This document shows positions 16,875 through 24,072 of a stretch of DNA of 64,000 bases, in pieces (the first letter of the stretch is position 1; each line of letters starts with the position of its first letter). A model generated the notes under the pieces. That model did not search any database. It saw only the letters and a program-made list of their open reading frames with translations, and was not told the DNA's origin. The translations under genes were made by a program, and so were the position numbers. This DNA is from CAZBMJ01 sp964493205 (lineage in GTDB: Bacteria > Myxococcota > UBA727 > JABDBI01): the NCBI GenBank assembly GCA_964493205.1, contig CAZBMJ010000009.1, positions 1 to 64,000 of the forward strand, given 5' to 3'.

Positions 16875-18806
16875 ATGAATAACAAATTTTTATTTATAAT
16901 ATTCTTTCTTCAGTCATATTTATTTGCGGCAGATATTCCCCATGAAAGACCGACAAATAAGAAGGAAGAACCGCCGCTAAAAATGCAAAAAATCGAATCT
17001 ACATCAGCTCTTCTCAATTTTCAAAAATTAAAAAATCTTATAAAAAATGGTGACACTCAAGAACTAAAAGATATTCTTAACAGTAATAATAATGAAATAA
17101 TTCAAGCAATAGATAATAACGGAATTAATGCTTTGCACCTGGCTGCTGTAAATGGTAAGGTTGAATTAGTAAAGCTACTTCTTGAATCAAAATATGCTAA
17201 GCAGTTTTGGAAACCAGTGAGTAATGGTTTGACTGCTTTGCACGCGGCTGCTGAATTTGGTAAGGTTGATATAGTAAATCTACTTCTTGAGCCAAAATAT
17301 GCTGAGCAGTTTTGGAAACCAGCGAGTAATGGTTTTACTGCTTTGCACGTAGCTGCTCAATTTGGTAAGGTTGAAATAATAAAGCTACTTCTTGAACCAA
17401 AATATGCTGAGCAGTTTTGGAAACCAACGAGTAATGGTTTTACTGCTTTGCATACCGCTGCTCAATATGGTCAGGTTGAAATAATAAAGCTACTTCTTGA
17501 GCCAAAATATGCTGAGCAGTTTTGGAAACCAGCGAAGTGTGGGTCTACTGCTTTGCACGCAGCTGCTCAATTTGGTAAGGTTGAAATAATAAAGCTACTT
17601 CTTGAACCAAAATATGCTAAGGACTTTTTACAGCCAAATAATAATGGATTTACTGCTTTGCATACTGCTGCTCAATATGGTCAGGTTGATATAATAAAGC
17701 CGCTTCTTGAATCAGAGTATGCTAAGGATTTTTTACAGCCAAATAGTAAAGGATTTACTGCTTTGCATATAGCTGCTGAAGCTGGTAAGATTGAGATAGT
17801 AAAACTGCTTCTTGACGACAAATATTCTCAGTATATTAAACAGATATTACAGCCAACTAAGGATGGATGTACTGCTTTGTATACTGCTGCTCAATATGGT
17901 CAGGTTGATGTAACAGAGTTTCTTCTTAATTCTCAGTATGCTCAGGACTTTTTACAGCCAAATAATAATGGATTTACTGCTTTGCATACTGCTGCTACAG
18001 CTGGTAAGATTGAGATTGTAAAACTGCTTCTTGACGACAAATATTCTCAGTATATTAAACAGATATTACAGCCAACTAAGGATGGATGTACTGCTTTGTA
18101 TACTGCTGCTCAATATGGTCAGGTTGATGTAACAGAGTTTCTTCTTAATTCTCAGTATGCTCAGGACTTTTTACAGCCAAATAATAATGGATTTACTGCT
18201 TTGCATACTGCTGCTACAGCTGGTAAGATTGAGATTGTAAAACTGCTTCTTGACGACAAATATTCTCAGTATACTGAACAGATATTACAGCCAAATAGTC
18301 AAGGGTGTACTGCTTTGCATACTGCTGCTGCAGCTGGTAAGGTTGAGATAGTAAAACTGCTTCTTGACGACAAATATTCTCAGTATACTGAACAGATGTT
18401 ACAGCAAATCAAGGATGGATTTACTGCTTTGCATATAGCTGTTCAATTTGATAAAGGTGATATAGTAAAGCTGCTTCTTGAATCAAAATATGCCCAGCAA
18501 CTTTTATGGTTGATGCACAATGGTGATACTGCTTTTTATATAGCTGTTAAAAAGGGTAAAGTTAATATAATAAAGCTCTTTTTGGATTCAAAAAATTTAA
18601 TTTTTGTTCGTAAACTATTAAATAATAAAACGTATTTTTTGAAAGATAGTAAATATAGTTATGTTTGGCAATTAATCTATAGAACTCTTTTGGAAAATGC
18701 TTATAAAAATGCAAAAACACAAGATGATATCTTAGAAGCTCAAGAAAATGCAAATAGTTGGCTTGGCACATGGATTGGATGGAAGTTTAGAACAAAAAAT
18801 ATTTGA
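16875..18806 (+). CDS. Secreted ankyrin-repeat protein
   Basis: Preferred ATG at 16875 (TAGG upstream) gives 643 residues; an in-frame ATG at 16839 has a weaker site. Residues 1-18 are a signal peptide ending F-A-A, followed by a Lys/Glu/Pro-rich stretch. From about residue 60 to 580 there are roughly fourteen ankyrin repeats of 36-38 residues built on G-x-T-A-L-H-x-A-A and V-x-L-L-L. Two 219-bp blocks inside are identical. The C-terminal 60 residues leave the repeat pattern, and translation stops 8 codons after G-T-W-I-G. The RBR ligase ORF then continues one frame over; removing one A from the run at 18794-18799 would fuse them. Ankyrin repeats probably bind a host protein (inference). Confidence 0.85.
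   Translation: MNNKFLFIIFFLQSYLFAADIPHERPTNKKEEPPLKMQKIESTSALLNFQKLKNLIKNGDTQELKDILNSNNNEIIQAIDNNGINALHLAAVNGKVELVKLLLESKYAKQFWKPVSNGLTALHAAAEFGKVDIVNLLLEPKYAEQFWKPASNGFTALHVAAQFGKVEIIKLLLEPKYAEQFWKPTSNGFTALHTAAQYGQVEIIKLLLEPKYAEQFWKPAKCGSTALHAAAQFGKVEIIKLLLEPKYAKDFLQPNNNGFTALHTAAQYGQVDIIKPLLESEYAKDFLQPNSKGFTALHIAAEAGKIEIVKLLLDDKYSQYIKQILQPTKDGCTALYTAAQYGQVDVTEFLLNSQYAQDFLQPNNNGFTALHTAATAGKIEIVKLLLDDKYSQYIKQILQPTKDGCTALYTAAQYGQVDVTEFLLNSQYAQDFLQPNNNGFTALHTAATAGKIEIVKLLLDDKYSQYTEQILQPNSQGCTALHTAAAAGKVEIVKLLLDDKYSQYTEQMLQQIKDGFTALHIAVQFDKGDIVKLLLESKYAQQLLWLMHNGDTAFYIAVKKGKVNIIKLFLDSKNLIFVRKLLNNKTYFLKDSKYSYVWQLIYRTLLENAYKNAKTQDDILEAQENANSWLGTWIGWKFRTKNI
17805..18242 (+). repeat. Two identical 219-bp tandem repeats in the ankyrin gene
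   Basis: Units 17805-18023 and 18024-18242 appear identical base for base. Each encodes 73 residues (two ankyrin repeats). A third, diverged partial copy starts at 18243. Perfect identity means a recent duplication or ongoing length change, and the copy number in an assembly could be collapsed. Confidence 0.9.
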
Positions 18807-19665
18807 AGAAAACTTTCTAAAACAACTTCATAAAGATCTTATGCCTTTAGCTAATCAGGTTATCATTAATAATGCCACTTGTTTCGCTGCTCCAACATAT
18901 AAAATGGAAATTGCTGATTGTGAGGTTTGCAATCAAAAAGATAAACAATTATATGTTTGCCTTGCTGGTGATTATGCCTGTACAAATAAATTATGTATTG
19001 ATTGTATAAATGATTATATAGATATTTGCAGTAAAAATAAAACAGAATTGCCTATTTGCTCAAATAATAAATGTCGTAAAAAAATTTGCCCTCAAATATT
19101 AGAAACTATTGGTTGTGAGGAAAATAAAGTATTAGCGCTAAAATCTAATATATTTTCTCTACACAATAGCAAAAATCCTGATTGGAGATCTTGTCCAACT
19201 ACAGATTGCGTTGGAGGGCTAAATTTAAAAGGCGATGATCACTATTTTGCATGTAGTATTTGTGATTTTAAAGGTTGTTTAGATTGTGGCCAAGATCATC
19301 ATGGTAAATGTGATATTTATTTAGAGCAGTTAGCACATGAATTTAAGTTATATAATTTGGGAAAGATGCCCCCTCCAGCAATGCCTTATTCAGAATACAA
19401 AGAAGAGCAAGATGAGTCTTACCAAGGAAAGCACCGCATATGCCCCAATTGTGGCGTTTTGTCAGAACGTCTTGCTGGCTGCAACGCAATAACATGCCTA
19501 CGATGTTCTTTTAAGTGGCACTGGAACTTGGGTATACCAAAAGATGGTAAGCAGGTGCCTCATGATAGTGAAAAAGCTTCTATGCATGAAGATTACGAAA
19601 AAACTCTTAAAGACAAAGGATTTTTAAAAAAATTCGATGTTCTTAAAAAACCTAAAGCAGAATAA
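18748..19665 (+). CDS. RBR-type (RING1-IBR-Rcat) E3 ubiquitin ligase-like protein
   Basis: A 305-residue ORF overlapping the ankyrin gene by 59 bp in another frame. A RING1-like cluster has Cys at 58, 61, 71, 78, 83, 86, 104 and 109. The IBR domain is nearly canonical: Cys149-x4-Cys154-x14-Cys169-x2-Cys172-x4-Cys177-x2-Cys180, then His184/185 and Cys188. The Rcat domain has Cys232-x2-Cys235, then A-G-C-N-A-I-T-C with Cys245 at the position of the catalytic cysteine of HHARI (G-G-C-N-H-M) and parkin, then Cys250-x2-Cys253. The last zinc pair is lost (F-K-W-H-W-N instead of F-C-W-x-C). RBR enzymes take ubiquitin from E2 onto this cysteine, then onto substrate. It has no signal peptide of its own, which supports it being the C-terminal part of the ankyrin protein. 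A real start, if separate, is unclear. Confidence 0.85.
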   Translation: MQIVGLAHGLDGSLEQKIFEENFLKQLHKDLMPLANQVIINNATCFAAPTYKMEIADCEVCNQKDKQLYVCLAGDYACTNKLCIDCINDYIDICSKNKTELPICSNNKCRKKICPQILETIGCEENKVLALKSNIFSLHNSKNPDWRSCPTTDCVGGLNLKGDDHYFACSICDFKGCLDCGQDHHGKCDIYLEQLAHEFKLYNLGKMPPPAMPYSEYKEEQDESYQGKHRICPNCGVLSERLAGCNAITCLRCSFKWHWNLGIPKDGKQVPHDSEKASMHEDYEKTLKDKGFLKKFDVLKKPKAE

Positions 19666-19683
19666 TTTTCTCTAGATTAATAA

Positions 19684-19713
19684 TCCACTGGTTTTGCCAG
19701 TGGGTTTAGTTAG
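19684..19713 (+). terminator. Rho-independent terminator after the RBR gene
   Basis: Perfect 7-bp stem CCACTGG/CCAGTGG (19685-19691 and 19697-19703) with loop TTTTG, followed by a T-rich stretch. It lies 20 bp after the RBR stop codon and would end the ankyrin-RBR transcript. Confidence 0.75.
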
Positions 19714-20013
19714 TTTATTGATGATCATCAAAAGTAGACCAGATTCTGGGATTTTTAATTCTTCTAAAAGAAGTGCTTTGGTAAAAAAAGGAACCACATA
19801 TATCTTTTTAGCATGTTAGAAGAGAGTAAGGAAAAGTTGTAAAGATATTTGGAAAGTGGTCATTCTGAGTTTTAAAATGCTTTATAAATCTCTTATTTTG
19901 TTGAATATTTTAGAAATATAAAATTTTAGATCTAATTTTAACAATAATCTTGAACTTATATAAGTTTAACGTTATATTTTTAGAGTAGATTGGTGCTAAT
20001 AAAGAGTATTCAA
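19714..20013. other. Intergenic stretch without a recognised gene
   Basis: AT-rich sequence between the RBR terminator and the truncated toxin gene. No convincing ORF, RNA or repeat is seen. It presumably holds the promoter of the toxin-antitoxin pair. Confidence 0.5.
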
Positions 20014-20226
20014 GTGAAAGAATGGGCGGTGAATTTTAGTGAAGAGTTTGAAAAATGGTGGGAAGAGCTCACAGAAAATCAGCAAATAAGTATTTCTGCA
20101 AGTGTTAAATTGCTGCGCCATTTAGGTCCTAAATTAGGCTTTCCTCATAGTTCTGGTATCAAAAATTCTGCTTACTCACATATGAGAGAACTAAGAGTAC
20201 AACATCGATATATAGTAAACACTTGA
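20014..20226 (+). CDS. Truncated HigB/RelE-type toxin (Gp49-like)
   Basis: The sequence F-S-E-E-F-E-K-W-W-E-E-L, then L-L-R-H-L-G-P-K-L-G-F-P-H and M-R-E-L-R-V-Q-H, matches the Gp49-like HigB toxin family. Family members are about 105-120 residues and continue after R-V-Q-H with a strand-rich C terminus; here the frame ends six residues later (R-Y-I-V-N-T). About a third of the toxin, including expected catalytic residues, is missing, so it is probably inactive. I place the start at GTG 20014 because the family begins near there; a TTG at 19990 is also in frame. It lies 21 bp before its antitoxin. Confidence 0.65.
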   Translation: MKEWAVNFSEEFEKWWEELTENQQISISASVKLLRHLGPKLGFPHSSGIKNSAYSHMRELRVQHRYIVNT

Positions 20227-20247
20227 AAAATTTAAAAGGAAATTAAT

Positions 20248-20562
20248 ATGGCAAAATCATTTAAATTGCTTGAAGAGAAGATGTCTCCTAAGGCAAAAAT
20301 AATGGCTCATAAAAAAGCTGAAAAAATGCTTAAAGAAATGCCTATACAGGAGCTTCGTCATGCAAGAAACCTTAGTCAGGAACAGCTTGCAAAGTTTTTA
20401 AATACCAAACAGGCAAATATATCACAAATTGAAAATAGAACTGATATGTATATATCGACTCTGCGCAGCTATATAGAAGCCATGGGTGGTCAACTTAAAA
20501 TTGTTGCTCATTTTCCAGATGGTGACGTTTTTATTAACCAATTCAAGGAAATTGGTAAATAA
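20248..20562 (+). CDS. HigA-like XRE antitoxin
   Basis: A 104-residue DNA-binding protein. The helix-turn-helix lies at about residues 38-75 (L-R-H-A-R-N-L-S-Q-E-Q-L-A and Q-A-N-I-S-Q-I-E-N-R-T-D), followed by S-T-L-R-S-Y-I-E-A-M-G-G-Q-L, a typical ending for HigA partners of Gp49-like toxins. AAAAGGA precedes the ATG. The antitoxin is intact while its toxin is cut short, so it may persist only as an autoregulator or as protection against a related toxin. Confidence 0.8.
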   Translation: MAKSFKLLEEKMSPKAKIMAHKKAEKMLKEMPIQELRHARNLSQEQLAKFLNTKQANISQIENRTDMYISTLRSYIEAMGGQLKIVAHFPDGDVFINQFKEIGK

Positions 20563-20579
20563 ATTTAACAAGGACGGGT

Positions 20580-21611
20580 CTATAAATCGTTAAAAGCTTT
20601 ATTAAGTTTGTTTATAAAATTATTTTTTTGTTCATAGGGTAAAAAAGCCGCTTTAAAGCCATTTTCGATTAATTTTTTTAGCTGCTCTAAGCTTAGATTA
20701 AAAGTTTTACAAACTAAATAAAGTTCTTGCGTCATAGTAGTTTGTGAAACTAGTCTGTTATCAGTATTTATGCATACTAAAACGTCTCGGTCTAAAAATT
20801 GCTTTAATGGATGTTTTGAAAGGTCTTTTACAGAGCCAGTGTGAAGATTAGAAGTAGGGCATGATTCAATAGCTATACGATTATTTACGACATAATCAAG
20901 AAGCTTTTTGTCTTGTATGAGCGCTGTGCCGTGACCAACACGAGTTGCATGAGCATTGATAACAGCTTGATAAATCATATCAGGGCCACTGTTTTCCCCA
21001 GCATGAATGGTTAAATTTAATAAGTTATCGTGAGCGTACTGAGTGGCGGCTAAATAATTTGTAATAGGAAAACCAATTTCAGGGCCAGCAAGATCAAAAG
21101 CTACTACACCTTGATCTTTAAAGTCACTAGCAAGCTGTGCAATACTACAAATCTTTTCCATAGGGTCATGTTTTAGGCCGCAAAGTATGTGGCCAACAGA
21201 CATACCATATTTTTGAATAGCTTTATTGCTGCCCCTAAGCGCACTTTGTGCTACTTCTTTTAGGCTTAAGCCTTTATTTTGATGCAAGTAAGGACAGTAT
21301 CTTATTTCTAGATGGCACACATTTTCAAAGAAAGCGTCTTCGGCAAGTTCAAAAAAAGCTCGTTCTATATCGTCTTCGTCTTGTAAAATTTTTAAGGGTG
21401 CTTCAAAGCCTTTTAAATAAAAATTCAAGTCATTACGAACTGTTTTATAACCAAGATGATCAATTAGTGCATTGGGGTCATAGCTAAATAGCTCGATCTT
21501 ATGCTTTTTAGCTAATTCAATTATTGTATCAATTCTTAAAGAACCATCTAAATGACAGTGCAAGTCTGTTTTTGGTAGATTAAAAATAAAATCTTTAGTG
21601 ATCTGAGCCAT
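20580..21611 (-). CDS. add: Adenosine deaminase
   Basis: Deaminates adenosine to inosine in purine salvage. All metal and catalytic motifs of the ADA family are present: D-L-H-C-H-L-D-G-S (His18, His20), H-A-G-E, R-V-G-H-G, S-C-P-T-S-N and N-T-D-N. Length (343) is usual. AGAGG lies upstream of the ATG. It converges with the antitoxin gene at 20562. Adenine deaminase activity, shown by some close relatives, cannot be excluded. Purine salvage fits a nutrient-scavenging lifestyle. Confidence 0.9.
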   Translation of the reverse strand: MAQITKDFIFNLPKTDLHCHLDGSLRIDTIIELAKKHKIELFSYDPNALIDHLGYKTVRNDLNFYLKGFEAPLKILQDEDDIERAFFELAEDAFFENVCHLEIRYCPYLHQNKGLSLKEVAQSALRGSNKAIQKYGMSVGHILCGLKHDPMEKICSIAQLASDFKDQGVVAFDLAGPEIGFPITNYLAATQYAHDNLLNLTIHAGENSGPDMIYQAVINAHATRVGHGTALIQDKKLLDYVVNNRIAIESCPTSNLHTGSVKDLSKHPLKQFLDRDVLVCINTDNRLVSQTTMTQELYLVCKTFNLSLEQLKKLIENGFKAAFLPYEQKNNFINKLNKAFNDL

Positions 21612-21749
21612 AAATAAAACCTCTAACTAAAAGAATCTATTAATGATCTATTGATTCGTCAACCGCTACTTGATAAGGGTATGAAAGTTTTTTTGAATAA
21701 AGGTTTATTTCTAGTAAGATTAAATAAATCAAATAATAGAAGGTTGTTT

Positions 21750-22538
21750 GTGAAAAATATTAAAAACATAACCTTTATAGTAAGTATAATGGTTTTTGTT
21801 GTAGCAATGATAGGCTTTTTCATTACATTGGATGCATCGCCACAAATAGCTTATGCACGTTTGTTTATTGATGTAGGTTTAGTAATTGCCTTATCAGCTG
21901 CTATAATGGCCTTTAATAAAGAAACAGTATTACCAATTGGCAATATTGTTCATGCTTTAAACAGTCTTAAACAAAAAAAATATCAGACTCGTATTTCAGA
22001 AGATGGCCTAGGACAACTTGCTGAAGTTGCTATGGTTATTAATGAGCTCGCTAAAAATTTAGAAGAAGAGCATAAAAAGCAAGAGCAAATAAAAAAAGAA
22101 CTACGTGAAGAGCTTTTGCCAGGATATTCTAAGCCAGAAACTGTTATGCCACAGCATTCTTACCATCCTGAGCTTGGCCCAGTGCTTCCCATAACAACAG
22201 ATTTAGATTTATTAGTAGAAGTAAAAGCTGATAGCATACTGCCAAAAGAAAACACCTTAAATAATCCTCTAACAGATTCATTGCCACCAAGTAATCTTTT
22301 ATCAACTGATACTATAGTGCCATTAGCGCCTTTAGAACAAGATTTGGGTGAGCTTTATCAAAATTTTATTGATGCTCAAATTGAGTTAAGTTTACAGCAA
22401 ACCGAATATCAAACATTTTTAGCTACTATTGATGAAGTAAAAAATAACTTAAAAGCTAGTCACAATTGCAAAGAAGTTTTATTTGAAGTTGTTAGAAACG
22501 CTCAAGATGTTGCACTGCAGCCAAGATTAGTTAAATAA
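21750..22538 (+). CDS. Membrane protein with HAMP-like domain
   Basis: From the GTG at 21750, which has a strong AGAAGG site 6 nt upstream, the protein is 262 residues; in-frame TTG (21651) and ATG (21681) starts are possible but worse placed. Two transmembrane helices (about 6-27 and 36-56) flank a short external loop. A HAMP-like segment follows (P-I-G-N-I-V-H-A-L through A-E-V-A-M-V-I-N-E-L), leading into a charged coiled coil, then a Pro/Leu-rich linker and a short helical tail. No kinase or methyl-accepting domain is attached, so it may be a sensor half or a scaffold. Confidence 0.6.
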   Translation: MKNIKNITFIVSIMVFVVAMIGFFITLDASPQIAYARLFIDVGLVIALSAAIMAFNKETVLPIGNIVHALNSLKQKKYQTRISEDGLGQLAEVAMVINELAKNLEEEHKKQEQIKKELREELLPGYSKPETVMPQHSYHPELGPVLPITTDLDLLVEVKADSILPKENTLNNPLTDSLPPSNLLSTDTIVPLAPLEQDLGELYQNFIDAQIELSLQQTEYQTFLATIDEVKNNLKASHNCKEVLFEVVRNAQDVALQPRLVK

Positions 22539-22545
22539 TAAGTAT

Positions 22546-22622
22546 TGGTGCCCTCAGCATGACTTGAACATGCGACCTTTGGTTTAGGAAACCAACGCTC
22601 TATCCAACTGAGCTATGAGAGC
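22546..22622 (-). tRNA. tRNA-Arg (anticodon CCT)
   Basis: Read on the minus strand, a 77-nt cloverleaf: acceptor GCTCTCA pairs with TGAGGGC (one G-T), D stem GCTC/GAGC, anticodon stem TTGGT/ACCAA with loop TTCCTAA, T stem GCATG/CATGC with loop TTCAAGT, discriminator A and an encoded CCA end. The anticodon CCT reads AGG. It starts 8 bp past the end of the HAMP gene on the opposite strand. Confidence 0.97.
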
Positions 22623-22699
22623 AGGCGAATAAAGCGAATAGTTACATTGTTTATTTTGTAAGTCTAGAGGGGTTTTAACTACGTCAGAGGTTTGTTGAA

Positions 22700-23782
22700 T
22701 TAATATTCATCGATTTTTGTTATGTTATAGGATGACTTATTAGGAAGCTTGTAATTAATCATCATTTTGGTAGCAGCTAATTCTTGTCTATTTAAATCTT
22801 TACTTAAATTATCCTTTTTTAAAGGAGTAATATCAAACTTTTCTTTAGTTAGTCGAGCATAGTCACTATATTCTTCATTTTGATTAAGACTTATTTTTAT
22901 AACTTTTTTCTTCTTGTAAATAGTATACATTATAAGTTGATCTAAAGAAGGTGAACTGGAAAGATTAATAAAGCTGTTCTTAAGTGTATCTAATAACCAA
23001 AATGTTTCTTTTTGGCTAGCATCTATAATAGTTAATAAATTCCAAGTATGAGCAGAATGAGATAGCCATTTATCATCTAGAAAATCACCAGTTATTTGCT
23101 GAATTCTTCCCTTGAATAAGCTGGCAGGAGAGCTGAAAATTTTACTAAAAACAGCTAAAGATAAGGTTGCAAAATGCCGACATAATAAATCATCTTCTGT
23201 GTTGTAGGTAAGAAGTCGTTCTAGTTTATCCAAATTTTCATAAATGATATTTATTATATCAATAATAAATGTTTCTTGTTCATCAAAATTTATTTTTTTT
23301 ATATTATTTTTAATAAATGATTCCCAAAATAAGTTATCGCAATCAATGGCGATCGTATCATTTAGTCTTAATGGGTCAAGAAAAATCCATACACCAGTAT
23401 CGAATTTATATATATTTGAATAAATTATATTGCTATTAATCCATGTTTTTGATTCATTTAAATATAATTTAATTTTAGGTTTTAAGATACATTTTATTGG
23501 ACTATCTAGTGAATAGCTTGCTTTTTTATTGGGGGAATAATTTGTTTTTTGGTGTTTTATACTATCTTTTTTATTGATAATATCTTTAAATGTCTGTTTA
23601 AAAATTTTTATTTTTATTTTATTAAATCTCTCTATAGGTTTTTCGTCTATATCTTTTTCAATATCATTTAAATTTTCATGGTAGTAAAATAATGATTTAT
23701 TATCATTTAAATTTATCGAAGAAAATGAAAAAACAGAAAAACAAAAAAATATATTTATAAAAAATAATTTTAAAAAATTCAT
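22700..23782 (-). CDS. Secreted transglutaminase-like cysteine protein
   Basis: A 360-residue protein with a signal peptide (hydrophobic residues 3-21). The first half is Lys/Ile/Asn rich without known domain. The second half has a transglutaminase-like order: Cys201 in L-L-C-R-H-F-A-T-L, then G-R-I-Q-Q-I-T-G, then His245 in H-T-W-N-L-L, and Asp265 in W-L-L-D-T-L. This is the Cys-His-Asp triad spacing of transglutaminase/protease-fold enzymes (commonly C-R-x-x-A, H-A-W, D-P/T). Such enzymes crosslink, deamidate or cut proteins. The assignment rests on motif order only. An AAGG ribosome site precedes the ATG. Confidence 0.5.
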   Translation of the reverse strand: MNFLKLFFINIFFCFSVFSFSSINLNDNKSLFYYHENLNDIEKDIDEKPIERFNKIKIKIFKQTFKDIINKKDSIKHQKTNYSPNKKASYSLDSPIKCILKPKIKLYLNESKTWINSNIIYSNIYKFDTGVWIFLDPLRLNDTIAIDCDNLFWESFIKNNIKKINFDEQETFIIDIINIIYENLDKLERLLTYNTEDDLLCRHFATLSLAVFSKIFSSPASLFKGRIQQITGDFLDDKWLSHSAHTWNLLTIIDASQKETFWLLDTLKNSFINLSSSPSLDQLIMYTIYKKKKVIKISLNQNEEYSDYARLTKEKFDITPLKKDNLSKDLNRQELAATKMMINYKLPNKSSYNITKIDEY

Positions 23783-23935
23783 ATAAAAACCTTATTTGAT
23801 TTAATTATTAAGTAATTGTAAATTTAATATTAATGCAATAATGTTACAATTTTAATATTTGTCAAGAAAATAAAATAATATTTTTAATATTTTTATAAAT
23901 ACCTGATTAATAATATTTTTATTGCTAAATAGGGA

Positions 23936-23972
23936 ATAATGCGTACTAGATTTTTGTTTTCCTACGCATTAT
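23936..23972. promoter_or_regulatory. 10-bp inverted repeat between divergent genes
   Basis: ATAATGCGTA (23936-23945) and TACGCATTAT (23963-23972) are perfect complements around 17 nt. The site is in the 290-bp gap between the transglutaminase-like gene and the ABC-F gene, which is otherwise AT-rich and empty. It could be a regulator binding site, or an attenuator hairpin in the ABC-F leader. No T-run follows, so it is not an obvious terminator. Confidence 0.45.
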
Positions 23973-24072
23973 ATATACAAAACGAGGTTTTACATAATCA
24001 TGAAAATATCAGCTTAAATCAGTATTAATAAGGCAAGTTCTAATAGTCCTATATGATTTAAGAGGTTTTTTT

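Noticed and set aside
17100..18600. Regular repeats that could suggest a CRISPR array
   Set aside because: The repeats are coding, keep the reading frame and encode ankyrin units; there are no short identical repeats with unique spacers.
23936..23972. Treating the 10-bp inverted repeat as a terminator for the transglutaminase-like gene
   Set aside because: It lies upstream of that gene's start, not downstream, and has no T-run, so a regulatory reading is preferred.
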